A DNA stretch of 64,000 bases from Mayfieldus sp963841445. GTDB lineage: Bacteria > Actinomycetota > Thermoleophilia > Solirubrobacterales > 70-9. The DNA is taken from contig CAWJCP010000001.1 in NCBI GenBank assembly GCA_963841445.1, positions 124,001-188,000 of the forward strand, written 5' to 3'. This document shows positions 50,235 through 59,469 of this stretch, in pieces. The notes under the pieces are model-generated. The model was not told where the DNA came from and did not search any database. It saw only the letters and a program-made list of their open reading frames with translations. The stretch's first letter is position 1. Each line of letters begins with the position of its first letter. The position numbers and the translations under genes are program-made.

Positions 50235-51789
50235 ATGGAGAGCGCGGCGATTCCAGCATCTGGCGCAGCAGGGCGCGGGCGGAGGCGCCAGGGAGGGCTC
50301 CAAGGGGCTGAAGGCAGGAGCCCTCGGCTACATCTCCAACGTCGTGATCGGGGTCGCCTCGACCGCGCCCGGCTACAGCCTCGCCGCCACGCTCGGCTTC
50401 ATCACCGCGGTGGTCGCGTTCCACGCTCCGGCGATCATGCTCCTCTCCTTCGTCCCGATGCTGCTGATCGCCTCGGCCTACTACTACATGAACAGGGCCG
50501 ATCCGGACTGCGGCACCAGCTTCACCTGGGTGACGCGGGCGATGGGACCGCGACTCGGCTGGCTGACCGGCTGGACCATTGTTGCCGCGGACGTGGTCGT
50601 GATGGCGGCGCTCGCCTACATCGCCGGCCGCTACACCTTCCTCCTCTTCGGGCTCGACGCCGCGGCCAACAACCTGCTCGACATCAGCCTCGCGTCGGTG
50701 GTCTGGATCGCGCTGATGACCTGGATCTGCTGGCGCGGCATCGAGCTCTCCGCGATGACCCAGTTCTATTTGCTCGCGGCCGAGGTCGTGACCCTGGCGC
50801 TGTTCGCCGTCGTCGCCTTGGTCAAGGTCTACAGCGGCGATGCGCTCGCCCACTCCGCGCACGTAAACGCCGACTGGTTCAACCCCTTCAGCGTCCCCGG
50901 GGGGATCGGGGGCATCGTCGACGGCGTGCTGCTCGGGGTGTTCATCTACTGGGGCTGGGACACCGGCGTCTGCGTCAACGAGGAATCCGACAACACCTCC
51001 AACGGCCCTGGGCGGGCGGCGGTGATGAGCACGGTCTGGCTGGTCTTGATCTACGTGATCGTCGCCACCGCGGCGGTGGCGTTCGCGGGGCCGGGCTTCA
51101 GCACCCACAACGCCGACGACGTGCTCAGCGCCCTCGGCGGCCACGTCTTCGGATCGCCGCTTGACAAGATCTTGATCATCGCGGTGCTGACGTCGGCTTC
51201 GGCATCGACCCAGACGACGATCCTGCCGACCGCGCGAACGACCCTTTCGATGGCCAGGTTCGGTTCGCTGCCGAAGTCCCTGGGGCGGATCCATCCCCGC
51301 TACCTGACCCCCGACGTCTCGACGATCGCGATGGGAGTGGTCTCGCTGGTCTGGACGCTGTTCATCATCAACGCGAGCCAGAACGTGCTCAACGACTCGA
51401 TCACGGGGCTCGGCTTCCTGATCGCCTTCTACTACGGGTTGACCGGGTTCGCCTGTGCGATCTACTTCCGGCACGAGCTGCTGAAGAGCACGAAGAACTT
51501 CTTCATGGGCGGTGTGTTTCCGTTCCTCGGCGGGGCGATGCTGACCGGGATCTTCATCAAGGCCTACATCGACTACAAGCCCGCGGACGCGAACTACGGC
51601 GGCGACTTCCTCGGGATCGGCGTCTCGGTGGCTATCGGCGTCGGGCTGATCCTGGTCGGGATCGTGCTGCTTGTGTTCGCCAACTTCGCCTACCCGAAGT
51701 TCTTCCAGCGCAAGTGGGAGGTCGCCGAGCCCGGCGTGCTCGAGGGAAGGGTCACCGGGGAGGCCTCGGTGATGGAGGACCCGTCGTGA
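50235..51789 (+). CDS. APC-superfamily amino acid/polyamine permease (N-terminal frameshift)
   Basis: The membrane protein has about 517 residues and twelve or more hydrophobic helices. The first conserved part is ALGYISNVVIGVASTAPGYSLAATLG, followed by RADPDCGTSFTWVTRAMGPRLGW, WGWDTGVCVNEESDNTSNGPGRAA and TILPTARTTLSMARFG. ATG 50235 has GAGGAGAGGA upstream, but its frame (MESAAIPASG) differs from that of the body by one base. A single extra base near 50247 would explain this. It likely imports an amine or amino acid used by the flanking catabolic genes. It overlaps the universal stress gene as GTGA. Confidence 0.88.
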
Positions 51790-52205
51790 GCGCGATCGTC
51801 GTCGGATACGACGGCTCGGAGGGCAGCAGGGCTTCCCTTGAGCGGGCAATCGAGCTTGCCGAGCTGCTCAAAGACTCGGTCACGGTTGTCTTCGGGTCGG
51901 CAACGCCGGGCGTGATCGGCGGTGAGATGACCTCCCACGAGGAGGCCGTGCACGAGCGCGGCGAGACGGTCTTAAAACACGCTGCCGATCAGGCCGCCGC
52001 GAAGAATTTCGAGGTCGAGACGAAGATGGTCGACGAACTCGCCGTGGACGCACTGGTGGCCGAGGCGGAGGGCGGCGACGCGCGGATGATCGTGGTCGGA
52101 AACCAGGGCGGGCCCTCACCACTCAAGGGCGCGATCCTCGGCTCGGTGCCATTCAAGCTCGTCCATCTCTCCCCGGTGCCGGTCCTCGTCGTACCACCCG
52201 GTTGA
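51786..52205 (+). CDS. Universal stress protein (UspA family)
   Basis: The 139-residue protein starts at GTG 51786 (VSAIVVGYDGSEGSRASLERAIELAELL), overlapping the permease stop by GTGA. It has the ATP-binding-type signature IVVGNQGGPSPLKGAILGSVPFKLVHLSPVPVLVV, where the usual G-x2-G-x9-G-S/T spacing is kept. Usp proteins coupled to permeases often tune transport. It is translationally coupled to the permease. Confidence 0.9.
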   Translation: MSAIVVGYDGSEGSRASLERAIELAELLKDSVTVVFGSATPGVIGGEMTSHEEAVHERGETVLKHAADQAAAKNFEVETKMVDELAVDALVAEAEGGDARMIVVGNQGGPSPLKGAILGSVPFKLVHLSPVPVLVVPPG

Positions 52206-52253
52206 GCGATTGGCCGCCGCTGCGCCCACCCGCCCTCCCGGCCGTCGCGACGA

Positions 52254-52274
52254 CTCGCTTAAGCGAGCTATAAC
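52254..52274. promoter_or_regulatory. 14-bp perfect palindrome next to a -10-like box
   Basis: CTCGCTTAAGCGAG at 52254-52267 is a perfect palindrome and is followed at 52269-52274 by TATAAC. A second TATAAC lies at about 52299-52304, just before GGAG and ATG 52310. The position suits an operator for the second transporter operon. Confidence 0.4.
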
Positions 52275-52309
52275 GGCCGCGCCATCGGCGACGGCGGTAT
52301 AACGGAGTC

Positions 52310-53482
52310 ATGGAGGGAAATTCGCCCCCGGAGGAGTCGAATGTCGAGCTGCGCTCGGTCACCAAGCGCTTCGGCGACTTCGCCGCCGTCCGCGATCTCA
52401 GCCTCGCAATCGGGACCGGCACTTTCTTCACGCTGCTCGGCCCGAGCGGCTGCGGGAAGACCACGACGCTGAGAATGATCGCCGGCTTCGAAGAGACGAC
52501 CGATGGCGAGATCCTCATCGAGGGGCGTGACGTCGCCGATCTGCCGCCGCACAAGCGGCCGACCAACACCGTGTTTCAAAGCTATGCGCTCTTCCCTCAC
52601 CTGAGCGTCGCCGACAACGTGGCCTTCGGATTGCGGCGCCACGGCGTTGCCAAGGCGGAGATCGGCGAAAGGGTCCACCGCGAGCTCGACCGAGTGGGGC
52701 TAGCCGCCGAGGCCAACCGCCGCCCCGCCCACCTGTCGGGCGGGCAGCAGCAGCGGGTCGCGCTGGCCCGGGCGCTCGTCAACCTCCCCAAGGTCCTGCT
52801 GCTCGACGAGCCCCTCGGAGCACTCGATCTGAAGCTGCGCAAGGGCCTTCAGGTCGAGCTGAAGCGGATCCAGCGCGAGGTCGGGATCACCTTCGTCTAC
52901 GTTACCCATGACCAGGAGGAAGCGCTCACGATGTCCGACCAGATCGCGGTGATGAATCGCGGCCGGGTCGAGCAGATCGGCGGCCCCGAGGAGGTCTACG
53001 AGCGTCCCGCGACGACGTTCGCAGCCGGATTCATCGGCGTCTCCAACCTGATGCCGGGAGCCGTTTCGGCGCCGAACCGCCTGCGCCTCGACCACGGGCC
53101 CGAGCTTGAGATCAGCACGGCCGGGCTGAAGACCGGCGACAAATGCCACGCCGTCGTGCGGCCGGAGAAGCTTGTGATCGATCTCGCCGACTCCCCCACC
53201 AACGGCAACGTGCCGAGTGTCGAGGGGACCGTGGAGAGCTCGCTCTACCTCGGCACATCGACGCAGATCGTCGTCGACCTGGGGGACGACGTGAAGATGA
53301 CCGTGCTCTTTCCCAACGCCGATGAGGCGGCCCGACAAGGCCTTCCCGGCGGCGGAGCCCGCGTGAGGCTGAGCTGGGCACCCGAGCACACGCACCTGGT
53401 GCGCGAGTCCGCGGCCGGGCCACAGAACGAGGAAGTCCCAATCGAGGAGGAAGCGAATCTTGAGCGCAGCGCGAAGGTTTAG
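52310..53482 (+). CDS. potA: Polyamine-type ABC transporter ATPase (set 2)
   Basis: The 390-residue ATPase has Walker A GPSGCGKTTTLRM, Q-loop VFQSYALFPHLS, signature LSGGQQQRVALARA, Walker B VLLLDEPLGALD and H-loop VTHDQEEAL. A C-terminal TOBE region follows (GVSNLMPGAVSAPNR, VVRPEKLVIDL). It starts at ATG 52310 with GGAG close by. It heads a second potA-potD-potB-potC set and differs clearly from the set at 37950, so the two are not a recent duplication. The 3' end overlaps potD by 23 bases. Confidence 0.92.
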   Translation: MEGNSPPEESNVELRSVTKRFGDFAAVRDLSLAIGTGTFFTLLGPSGCGKTTTLRMIAGFEETTDGEILIEGRDVADLPPHKRPTNTVFQSYALFPHLSVADNVAFGLRRHGVAKAEIGERVHRELDRVGLAAEANRRPAHLSGGQQQRVALARALVNLPKVLLLDEPLGALDLKLRKGLQVELKRIQREVGITFVYVTHDQEEALTMSDQIAVMNRGRVEQIGGPEEVYERPATTFAAGFIGVSNLMPGAVSAPNRLRLDHGPELEISTAGLKTGDKCHAVVRPEKLVIDLADSPTNGNVPSVEGTVESSLYLGTSTQIVVDLGDDVKMTVLFPNADEAARQGLPGGGARVRLSWAPEHTHLVRESAAGPQNEEVPIEEEANLERSAKV

Positions 53483-54611
53483 GACACTCGTCGCCGCCGC
53501 CCTGTCGCTGGCGGCAATCGTGGTCGTGGCGGCCTGCGGCAGCAGCGACACGATCGGCGGCGGCAACAAGGGCAAGGTCGAGGTTGCCAAGGGCGGCAAG
53601 GCCACCGGAGACGTCACGATCTCCAACTGGCCCGGCTACATCGACCCCGGCAAGAACGGCACCGTGGCCAACTTTGAGGATGCGACCGGGGTCAAGGTCA
53701 ACTACATCGAGGACATCAACGACAACCTGCAGTTCTTCGGCAAGCTGCAGCCGCAGCTGGAGAACGGTGAGTCGGGAGGCCGCAGCCTCTTTGTGGTCAC
53801 CAACTGGATGGCGAGGCAGATGGATGACCTCGGCTATCTGGAGCATCTCAACCACGCCGACCTGAAGACGGTCTTCGACAACATCCGGCCGGAATTCGTC
53901 AACGATGAGACGGACCCGGGCCGGAAGTTCTCGGTCCCATGGCAGGGCGGGCTCACCGGTATCTGGGTCGACACGTCGAAGGCACCCGAGATCAAGTCGA
54001 TCAAGGACCTCTTCAACCCCAAGTACAAGGGCCAGGTCGAGATGTTGACCGAGATGCGGGACACGGTGCCGCTGGTGATGCAGAGCATGGGTGCCGACCC
54101 GAGCAACTTCACCAAGGAAGACTGGACGGCGGCGATCGACAAGATCAAGCAAGCCACGGACTCGGGCCAGATCCGCCGCTTCACCGGCAATGAGTACACC
54201 GAGGACCTGACCAGCGGCAACGTCGTGGCGGCGATCGGATGGTCCGGCGACGCATCGCTGATCGGTAACAAGAACGCCGAGTGGCGAAGGCCCACTGACG
54301 GATGCGACACCTTCTTCGACCAGATGGTGATCCCGGTCGGGGCGCCCAACACCCCGGCGGCGTACGCGTTCATGAACTACGTCTACCGGCCGAAGGTCCA
54401 GACCGACATCGCGGCGTACGTCAACTACGTCACGCCGGTGGACGGGGTTCAGCCGATCCTCGCCAAGAAGGACCCGGAGCTGGCGAAGGATCCGCTGATC
54501 TTCCCGTCGGCGGCGTCGCTGAAGGGGTGCTCCGGCGACCCGAACCCACCGGGCAGCGCGAAGGACCAGCAGGACATCACCGAGGCATTCCAGAACGTGA
54601 TCACCGGCTGA
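53460..54611 (+). CDS. potD: Polyamine-type ABC transporter binding lipoprotein (set 2)
   Basis: The 383-residue lipoprotein starts at TTG 53460. The signal peptide ends at the lipobox VVVAACGSSD. The PotD-like body has DVTISNWPGYIDPGKNGTVANFEDATG, VVTNWMARQMDDLGYLEHLNH, VPWQGGLTGIWVDTSKAPE and AAIGWSGDASLIGNK. Only two Cys follow the lipid Cys, unlike the six of set 1. The tight aromatic/acidic pocket residues (Trp, Asp, Glu) fit a cationic substrate such as putrescine or spermidine. Confidence 0.9.
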   Translation: MSAARRFRTLVAAALSLAAIVVVAACGSSDTIGGGNKGKVEVAKGGKATGDVTISNWPGYIDPGKNGTVANFEDATGVKVNYIEDINDNLQFFGKLQPQLENGESGGRSLFVVTNWMARQMDDLGYLEHLNHADLKTVFDNIRPEFVNDETDPGRKFSVPWQGGLTGIWVDTSKAPEIKSIKDLFNPKYKGQVEMLTEMRDTVPLVMQSMGADPSNFTKEDWTAAIDKIKQATDSGQIRRFTGNEYTEDLTSGNVVAAIGWSGDASLIGNKNAEWRRPTDGCDTFFDQMVIPVGAPNTPAAYAFMNYVYRPKVQTDIAAYVNYVTPVDGVQPILAKKDPELAKDPLIFPSAASLKGCSGDPNPPGSAKDQQDITEAFQNVITG

Positions 54612-54648
54612 GCGTGGCGCGGCGGCGGAGAGTCGAGCCGATCCCGCG

Positions 54649-55527
54649 ATGACTCGCGGAGTGACGATCCGCCGCCGCCTGATTCCCTACTGGCTGCTGG
54701 CCCCGGGGGCGATCTGGCTGGCGCTGTTCTTCGCTGTGCCGATGTACTTCATGGGCGAGCTGGCGCTGCGAGCGGGAACCCCGGCGACCGGCTTCACGTT
54801 CGACTGGTCCTGGTCGAACTTCCCCGACTCGCTCAACGGCAACACCGAGCAGATCGTTCGCTCGTTCTACTACGCCGGGGTGGCGACGCTGCTCGCCCTG
54901 TTGATCGCCTACCCGCTGGCTTACGCGATCACCAAGGCCTCGCCCCGCTGGCGGCTGCTGCTCCTCTTCTCGGTGGTCGCGCCCTTCTTCACCACCTATC
55001 TGGTTCGCACGATCGCCTGGAAGACGATCCTCGCCGACTCGAGCCCGCTTGTCGACGTGCTGCAGACGCTGCATGTGTTACCCCAGGATGGGCGCCTTCT
55101 CGCGACTTCGACCGCCGTCATCGCGGGGCTGACCTACAACTTCCTGCCCTTCATGATCCTGCCGATCTACGCGAGTATTGAGCGCCTCGACATGCGCCTG
55201 GTCGAGGCGGCGAAGGACCTCTACTCGTCATCCCGGCAGGCGTTTCTGCGCGTCACCCTGCCGCTGACCGCGCCAGGGATCGTGGCCGGGGTGCTGCTCA
55301 CCTTCATCCCCGCCTTCGGCGACTACGTCAATGCGGCGATCCTCGGCGGCACGCACCAGTCGATGATCGGCAACCGGATCCAGTCGCTCTACCTGGTCCA
55401 GCGCGAATACCCGGTGGCCGCCGCGCTGTCGTTCCTGATGATGGCGGTGATTCTCGCGATGGTGCTGGTCTACCTCCGCCTCGCCGGCAGCGAAGCCTTC
55501 ATGGGTGAAGAGGAGGAGGCGAGCTAG
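54649..55527 (+). CDS. potB: Polyamine-type ABC transporter permease (set 2, PotB-like)
   Basis: The 292-residue permease has six helices, the opening YWLLAPGAIWLALFFAVPMYFMGELAL, FFTTYLVRTIAWKTILADSSPLVDVLQTL and the EAA loop EAAKDLYSSSRQAFLRVTLPLTAPGIVAG. ATG 54649 is the start; the gap to potD is 37 bp. The next permease begins 2 bp after its stop. Confidence 0.9.
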   Translation: MTRGVTIRRRLIPYWLLAPGAIWLALFFAVPMYFMGELALRAGTPATGFTFDWSWSNFPDSLNGNTEQIVRSFYYAGVATLLALLIAYPLAYAITKASPRWRLLLLFSVVAPFFTTYLVRTIAWKTILADSSPLVDVLQTLHVLPQDGRLLATSTAVIAGLTYNFLPFMILPIYASIERLDMRLVEAAKDLYSSSRQAFLRVTLPLTAPGIVAGVLLTFIPAFGDYVNAAILGGTHQSMIGNRIQSLYLVQREYPVAAALSFLMMAVILAMVLVYLRLAGSEAFMGEEEEAS

Positions 55528-55529
55528 CG

Positions 55530-56441
55530 GTGGAGGCGGCAACAGTGACAACGCGGCGCCGGCGGCCCGCTCACCAGCGGGCCTGGCGCTGGCTGCGGCG
55601 CAACGGCCTGAACATCTACGCAGGCTTCGCGATCGCCTACCTGTTGATCCCGATCGTCGTGATCGCGGTGTTCTCCTTCGGGGAGACGCCACGTGACAAG
55701 CTCGACTTCGCGCTGCACAGCTTCACGCTCGAGTACTGGCAGCATGCCTTCGCGCTCCAGGACCTCAACGACGCGCTGATCACCTCGCTGAAGCTCGCTG
55801 CCCTGGCGACCTTCGGATCGACCGTGATCGGGACTCTGATGGCACTCGCGCTGGTCAGGCACAAGTTCTTCGGGCGGCGCGCCGCCAACCTCCTGATCAT
55901 CCTTCCGATGGCCTCCCCGGAGATCGTCCTCGGGGCCGCGCTGCTCTCGATGTTCGTCTACTACCAGGTCGACCTCGGCTTCAACACGCTGCTGATCGCC
56001 CACATCATGTTCTCGATCAGCTTCGTCGTGGTTGTCGTCCGTACCCGCTTGATCGGCTTCGACCGCAGCCTCGAAGAGGCGGCGCGGGACCTCGGCGCGA
56101 CCCCGCTGGAGACCTTCCGATACGTCACTCTCCCCTTGATGCTCCCAGGGGTCGTCGCCGCCGCGCTGCTCGCCTTCGCCCTGTCGATCGACGACTTCGT
56201 GATCTCCAACTTCAACTCCGGGACCACCGTCACGTTCCCGCTCTACGTCTTCGGAGTCGCTCTGAGAGGGATCCCGGTGCAGGTCAACGCGATCGCAACG
56301 ATGCTCTTCATCATCACCAGCCTCGCGATCGTGCTGGTGTTCTGGCAGCAGCGCCGGGCCGAGCGGATGGCGGCGGTGAGTCCCGACGATGTCGTGGAGC
56401 ATCTGGCGGGCACGCCGGTGCCCGACGCCGCGGGCGGTTGA
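55530..56441 (+). CDS. potC: Polyamine-type ABC transporter permease (set 2, PotC-like)
   Basis: The 303-residue permease starts at GTG 55530. After a basic N-terminus it has FAIAYLLIPIVVIAVFSFGETP, VRHKFFGRRAANLLIILPMASPEIVLGAALLSM and the EAA loop EEAARDLGATPLETFRYVTLPLMLPG. LAFALSIDDFVISNFNSG is a strong PotC signature. It completes the second importer; an aldehyde dehydrogenase follows after 44 bp. Confidence 0.9.
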   Translation: MEAATVTTRRRRPAHQRAWRWLRRNGLNIYAGFAIAYLLIPIVVIAVFSFGETPRDKLDFALHSFTLEYWQHAFALQDLNDALITSLKLAALATFGSTVIGTLMALALVRHKFFGRRAANLLIILPMASPEIVLGAALLSMFVYYQVDLGFNTLLIAHIMFSISFVVVVVRTRLIGFDRSLEEAARDLGATPLETFRYVTLPLMLPGVVAAALLAFALSIDDFVISNFNSGTTVTFPLYVFGVALRGIPVQVNAIATMLFIITSLAIVLVFWQQRRAERMAAVSPDDVVEHLAGTPVPDAAGG

Positions 56442-56485
56442 GCCTCGCGAGCGGGCGCGGCGGCGAGCCCGGCTAGCATCGGGCC

Positions 56486-57997
56486 ATGCCGGAGGGCCTC
56501 GAGACACGGCTGCTGATCGGCGGCGAGCAGGTCGGTGGCGAGGGCGACCCGCTCGAGGTCGAGAACCCGGCCACCGAGGAGGCGTTCGCGACCGTCACGC
56601 TGCCCGCGGCCGAACAGGTCGACGCCGCGATCGCGGCCGCGCGCGAGGCCTCACGGGAATGGGGCCGCACCCCGGCGGTCGAGCGCGGCGAGATGCTCCA
56701 CGAGGTCGCCAACCGGCTGCGCGCCCGCACCGACGAGCTTGCCGCGGTGATGACGGCGGAGGGCGGAAAGCCGCTGATCGAGAACTCCGACGAGGTCGGC
56801 TGGACGGCGGCGGCCTTCGACTACTACGCCGAGATCGGCCGCGACTCGGCCGGCCGGGTGATCCCGTCGATCGAGTCGACGCAGCTCTCGCTGATCGTCA
56901 AGGACCCGATCGGCGTGGTCGGCTGCATCGTGCCCTGGAACTACCCGTTGCTGCTTTTGGCCTGGAAGCTGGCTCCGGCGCTGGCGGCGGGCAACTCGAC
57001 CGTCTGCAAGCCGTCGGAGCTGACCCCGATCTCGACCCTGATGCTTGCCGGCTGCTTCGACCACCTGCCGCCCGGGGTCGTCAACCTGCTCGCCGGCGGC
57101 GGCGAGGTCGGCGCCGCGATCGCCGCCGACGAGCGGGTCGACTGCATCGCCTTCACGGGCTCGGTGGAGACCGGCAAGAAGATCGCCGCGAGCGCGGCGC
57201 GGCGAATCGCGCGAGTGAACCTGGAGATGGGCGGCAAGGACCCGTTCATAGTCTGCGCCGACGTTGCCGGCGATGGCGGCGTCGAGGTCGCCGCCCGAGG
57301 CGGCGCCTGGGCCGCCTACCTGAACGCCGGGCAGGTCTGCACCTCGGCGGAGCGCTTCTACGTGATGGAGGACGTTTACGACGACTACCTCTCCGCGTTC
57401 GTCGAGCACACCGACTCGCTGGTCGTCGGCGACCCGACCGACAAGCGCACCGACGTCGGGCCGATGGTCTCGGCGGTGCAGCGCCAGAAGGTCGTCGAGC
57501 AGCTCGAGGCCGCGATCGGCGCCGGCGCCGAGCTGGTCACGGGGAGCGGCGACGCTGGGCACTCGCGGGGCCATTACTTCGCGCCCGCGGTGGTGACCGG
57601 CGCCCCCGCTGACACCGAGCTGCTGCGTGAAGAGACTTTCGGCCCGGTCGCCCCGATCGTGCCGGTCTCCTCGCTGGACGAGGCGATCGAGCTCGCCAAC
57701 TCGACCCGTTTCGGCCTCGGAGCCAACGTCTACACCTCGGACCTGAAGACGATGGTCCGCTGCATGCGCGAGATCAAGGCCGGGACGGTTTGGTTCAACG
57801 ACCCGCTGACCGACAACGACGCCGGGCCGTTCGGAGGCTTCAAGCAGTCCGGCCTCGGGCGTGAGCTCGGCCGCGAGGGCCTCGAGGCCTTCCAGGAGAC
57901 CAAGCACGTCCACATCGAGACCGAGATCGCGCCGAAGGAATGGTGGTACCCCTACGGCGCGGAGCGGCCGCCGGCCGCGCCGCCGCACGGAGCGTAG
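56486..57997 (+). CDS. Aldehyde dehydrogenase, aminobutyraldehyde/betaine-aldehyde type
   Basis: The 503-residue enzyme has the oxyanion Asn motif VPWNYPLLLLAWKLAPALAAGN, the cofactor loop AFTGSVETGKKIA, general base ARVNLEMGGKDPFIV and catalytic Cys in NAGQVCTSAERFYV. WFNDPLTDNDAGPFGGFKQSGLGRELG is typical of the ALDH9/PatD branch, which oxidises 4-aminobutyraldehyde or betaine aldehyde. ATG 56486 has TAGCAT 6 nt upstream (56474-56479), so it may be leaderless even though it follows the transporter genes. By context it would turn aminobutyraldehyde into GABA. Confidence 0.92.
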   Translation: MPEGLETRLLIGGEQVGGEGDPLEVENPATEEAFATVTLPAAEQVDAAIAAAREASREWGRTPAVERGEMLHEVANRLRARTDELAAVMTAEGGKPLIENSDEVGWTAAAFDYYAEIGRDSAGRVIPSIESTQLSLIVKDPIGVVGCIVPWNYPLLLLAWKLAPALAAGNSTVCKPSELTPISTLMLAGCFDHLPPGVVNLLAGGGEVGAAIAADERVDCIAFTGSVETGKKIAASAARRIARVNLEMGGKDPFIVCADVAGDGGVEVAARGGAWAAYLNAGQVCTSAERFYVMEDVYDDYLSAFVEHTDSLVVGDPTDKRTDVGPMVSAVQRQKVVEQLEAAIGAGAELVTGSGDAGHSRGHYFAPAVVTGAPADTELLREETFGPVAPIVPVSSLDEAIELANSTRFGLGANVYTSDLKTMVRCMREIKAGTVWFNDPLTDNDAGPFGGFKQSGLGRELGREGLEAFQETKHVHIETEIAPKEWWYPYGAERPPAAPPHGA

Positions 57998-59469
57998 GCG
58001 CGATCGGCGAGCAGGACTCAACCCCGTATTTGGACGCACTGCTCGCCTATGCGGCGCGCGATCCGGGCCGCTTCCACATTCCCGGCCACAAGGGCGGCCC
58101 GGGCGCCGATCCCGGGCTCCGCGACCTGGTCGGCAACCAGGGGCTCGCGCACGACATCCCGGCCCTGATCGAGGGGATCGACGTCGGCGAGCGGCCGACC
58201 CCGTTCGAGCGCGCCCAGGAGCTCGCCGCCGAGGCGTGGGGCGCGCGGCGCAGCTGGTTTCTGGTCAACGGCGCCTCGCAGGGAAACCATGCTGCCTGCA
58301 TGGCGCTCGCGCACAGCGGGCGCGCGGTCGTCGTGCAGCGAAACGTCCACGGGTCGGTCGTCGACGGGTTGGTGGCGGGAGGACTGGTGCCGACCTTCGT
58401 CGCCCCCGAGCTCGACCCGGAGCTCGGCGTCGCCCACTGCCTCGCCCCGGAGGCGCTTGCGGCGGCGCTGGACTCGACCCCGGACGCGATCGCGGTCTTC
58501 GTCGTCTCGCCCACCTACTTCGGCGCCTGCGCCGACCTGCGCGGCCTCGCCGAGCTGGCCCACGGCCGCGGGCTGCCGCTGATCGTCGACGAGGCCTGGG
58601 GCGCGCACCTGCACTTCCACCCCGAGCTGCCCGAGGACGCGCTCCGCGCCGGCGCCGACCTGGTGATCTCCTCGACCCACAAGATCGTCGGCAGCCTCGG
58701 CCAGTCGGCGATCCTGCACCTCGGCGAGGGCGAGCTGCTCGACCCCCACGTGGTCGACCGCTGCGTGAGCCTGGTCGAGTCGACCAGCCCCAGCAGCCTG
58801 CTCACCGGATCGCTTGACGGGGCGCGCCGTCAGGCCGCGGTGCACGGCCGCGAGCTGCTCACCGAGACGATCGCGACGCTGGTCGGCGCCCGCGAGTCCG
58901 TGCGCGAGATCCCCGGCCTCGATGTGCTCGACGAGCGGCTCGCCGGCCGTCCCGGGGTTGCCGACTGGGACCCGCTGCGGCTCTCGATCGACGTCCGCGG
59001 CAGCGGCGGCAGCGGCTATCGGCTCGCCGAGGTCGCTCGCAAGCTCGACGACATCAATTTCGAGCTTGCCTCCGAGAACGTCGCCGTGGCGGTCTTCGGG
59101 ATGGGAGCACCGGCGCAACCGCAGGCGAAGCGGCTGCTGGCGGCGCTGGGCCACGCGGTGCAGGAGATCGGCGCCTCGGCCCCCATCGGGCATCCGGAGT
59201 TCGCGCCGCCGCCCCCCTGGGGGCCGCTGGCGATGACTCCTCGCGAGGCGTTCCTCGGCCCCCAGGAGGTTGTCGCCTTCAACGCCGCCGAGGGACGCGT
59301 CGCCGCCGAGTCGCTGGCCGCCTACCCGCCCGGCGTCCCCAACGTGCTGCCGGGCGAGCGCCTGACCCGGGAGACGCTCGACTTCATCGCCGAGAGCGTC
59401 GCCCACGGCGGCCATGTGCGCGGTGCCGTCGATCGCGAGCTGCACACCCTGCGGGTTGCGGTCGAATGA
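57940..59469 (+). CDS. Orn/Lys/Arg decarboxylase (probable arginine decarboxylase)
   Basis: The PLP enzyme of fold type I has about 490-509 residues. It opens with TPYLDALLAYAARDPGRFHIPGHKGGPG, the standard start of short bacterial arginine/lysine decarboxylases. It has FLVNGASQGNHAACMAL, NVHGSVVDG, the PLP Asp/His region VDEAWGAHLHFHPELP and the Schiff-base Lys in SSTHKIVGSLGQSA. The start is unclear: ATG 57940 lies inside the preceding gene, and between its stop and the homology region there is no other ATG/GTG. It would make agmatine from arginine (or cadaverine/putrescine). The next gene overlaps its stop as ATGA. Confidence 0.88.
   Translation: MVVPLRRGAAAGRAAARSVGAIGEQDSTPYLDALLAYAARDPGRFHIPGHKGGPGADPGLRDLVGNQGLAHDIPALIEGIDVGERPTPFERAQELAAEAWGARRSWFLVNGASQGNHAACMALAHSGRAVVVQRNVHGSVVDGLVAGGLVPTFVAPELDPELGVAHCLAPEALAAALDSTPDAIAVFVVSPTYFGACADLRGLAELAHGRGLPLIVDEAWGAHLHFHPELPEDALRAGADLVISSTHKIVGSLGQSAILHLGEGELLDPHVVDRCVSLVESTSPSSLLTGSLDGARRQAAVHGRELLTETIATLVGARESVREIPGLDVLDERLAGRPGVADWDPLRLSIDVRGSGGSGYRLAEVARKLDDINFELASENVAVAVFGMGAPAQPQAKRLLAALGHAVQEIGASAPIGHPEFAPPPPWGPLAMTPREAFLGPQEVVAFNAAEGRVAAESLAAYPPGVPNVLPGERLTRETLDFIAESVAHGGHVRGAVDRELHTLRVAVE

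Noticed and set aside
50164..51849. Long minus-strand open frame of 561 codons opposite the permease
   Set aside because: It is His/Arg/Glu-rich with no family motifs and mirrors the codon bias of the real membrane protein. The same holds for long frames opposite kgd (20182-21756) and the AGPS-like gene (15223-16794).
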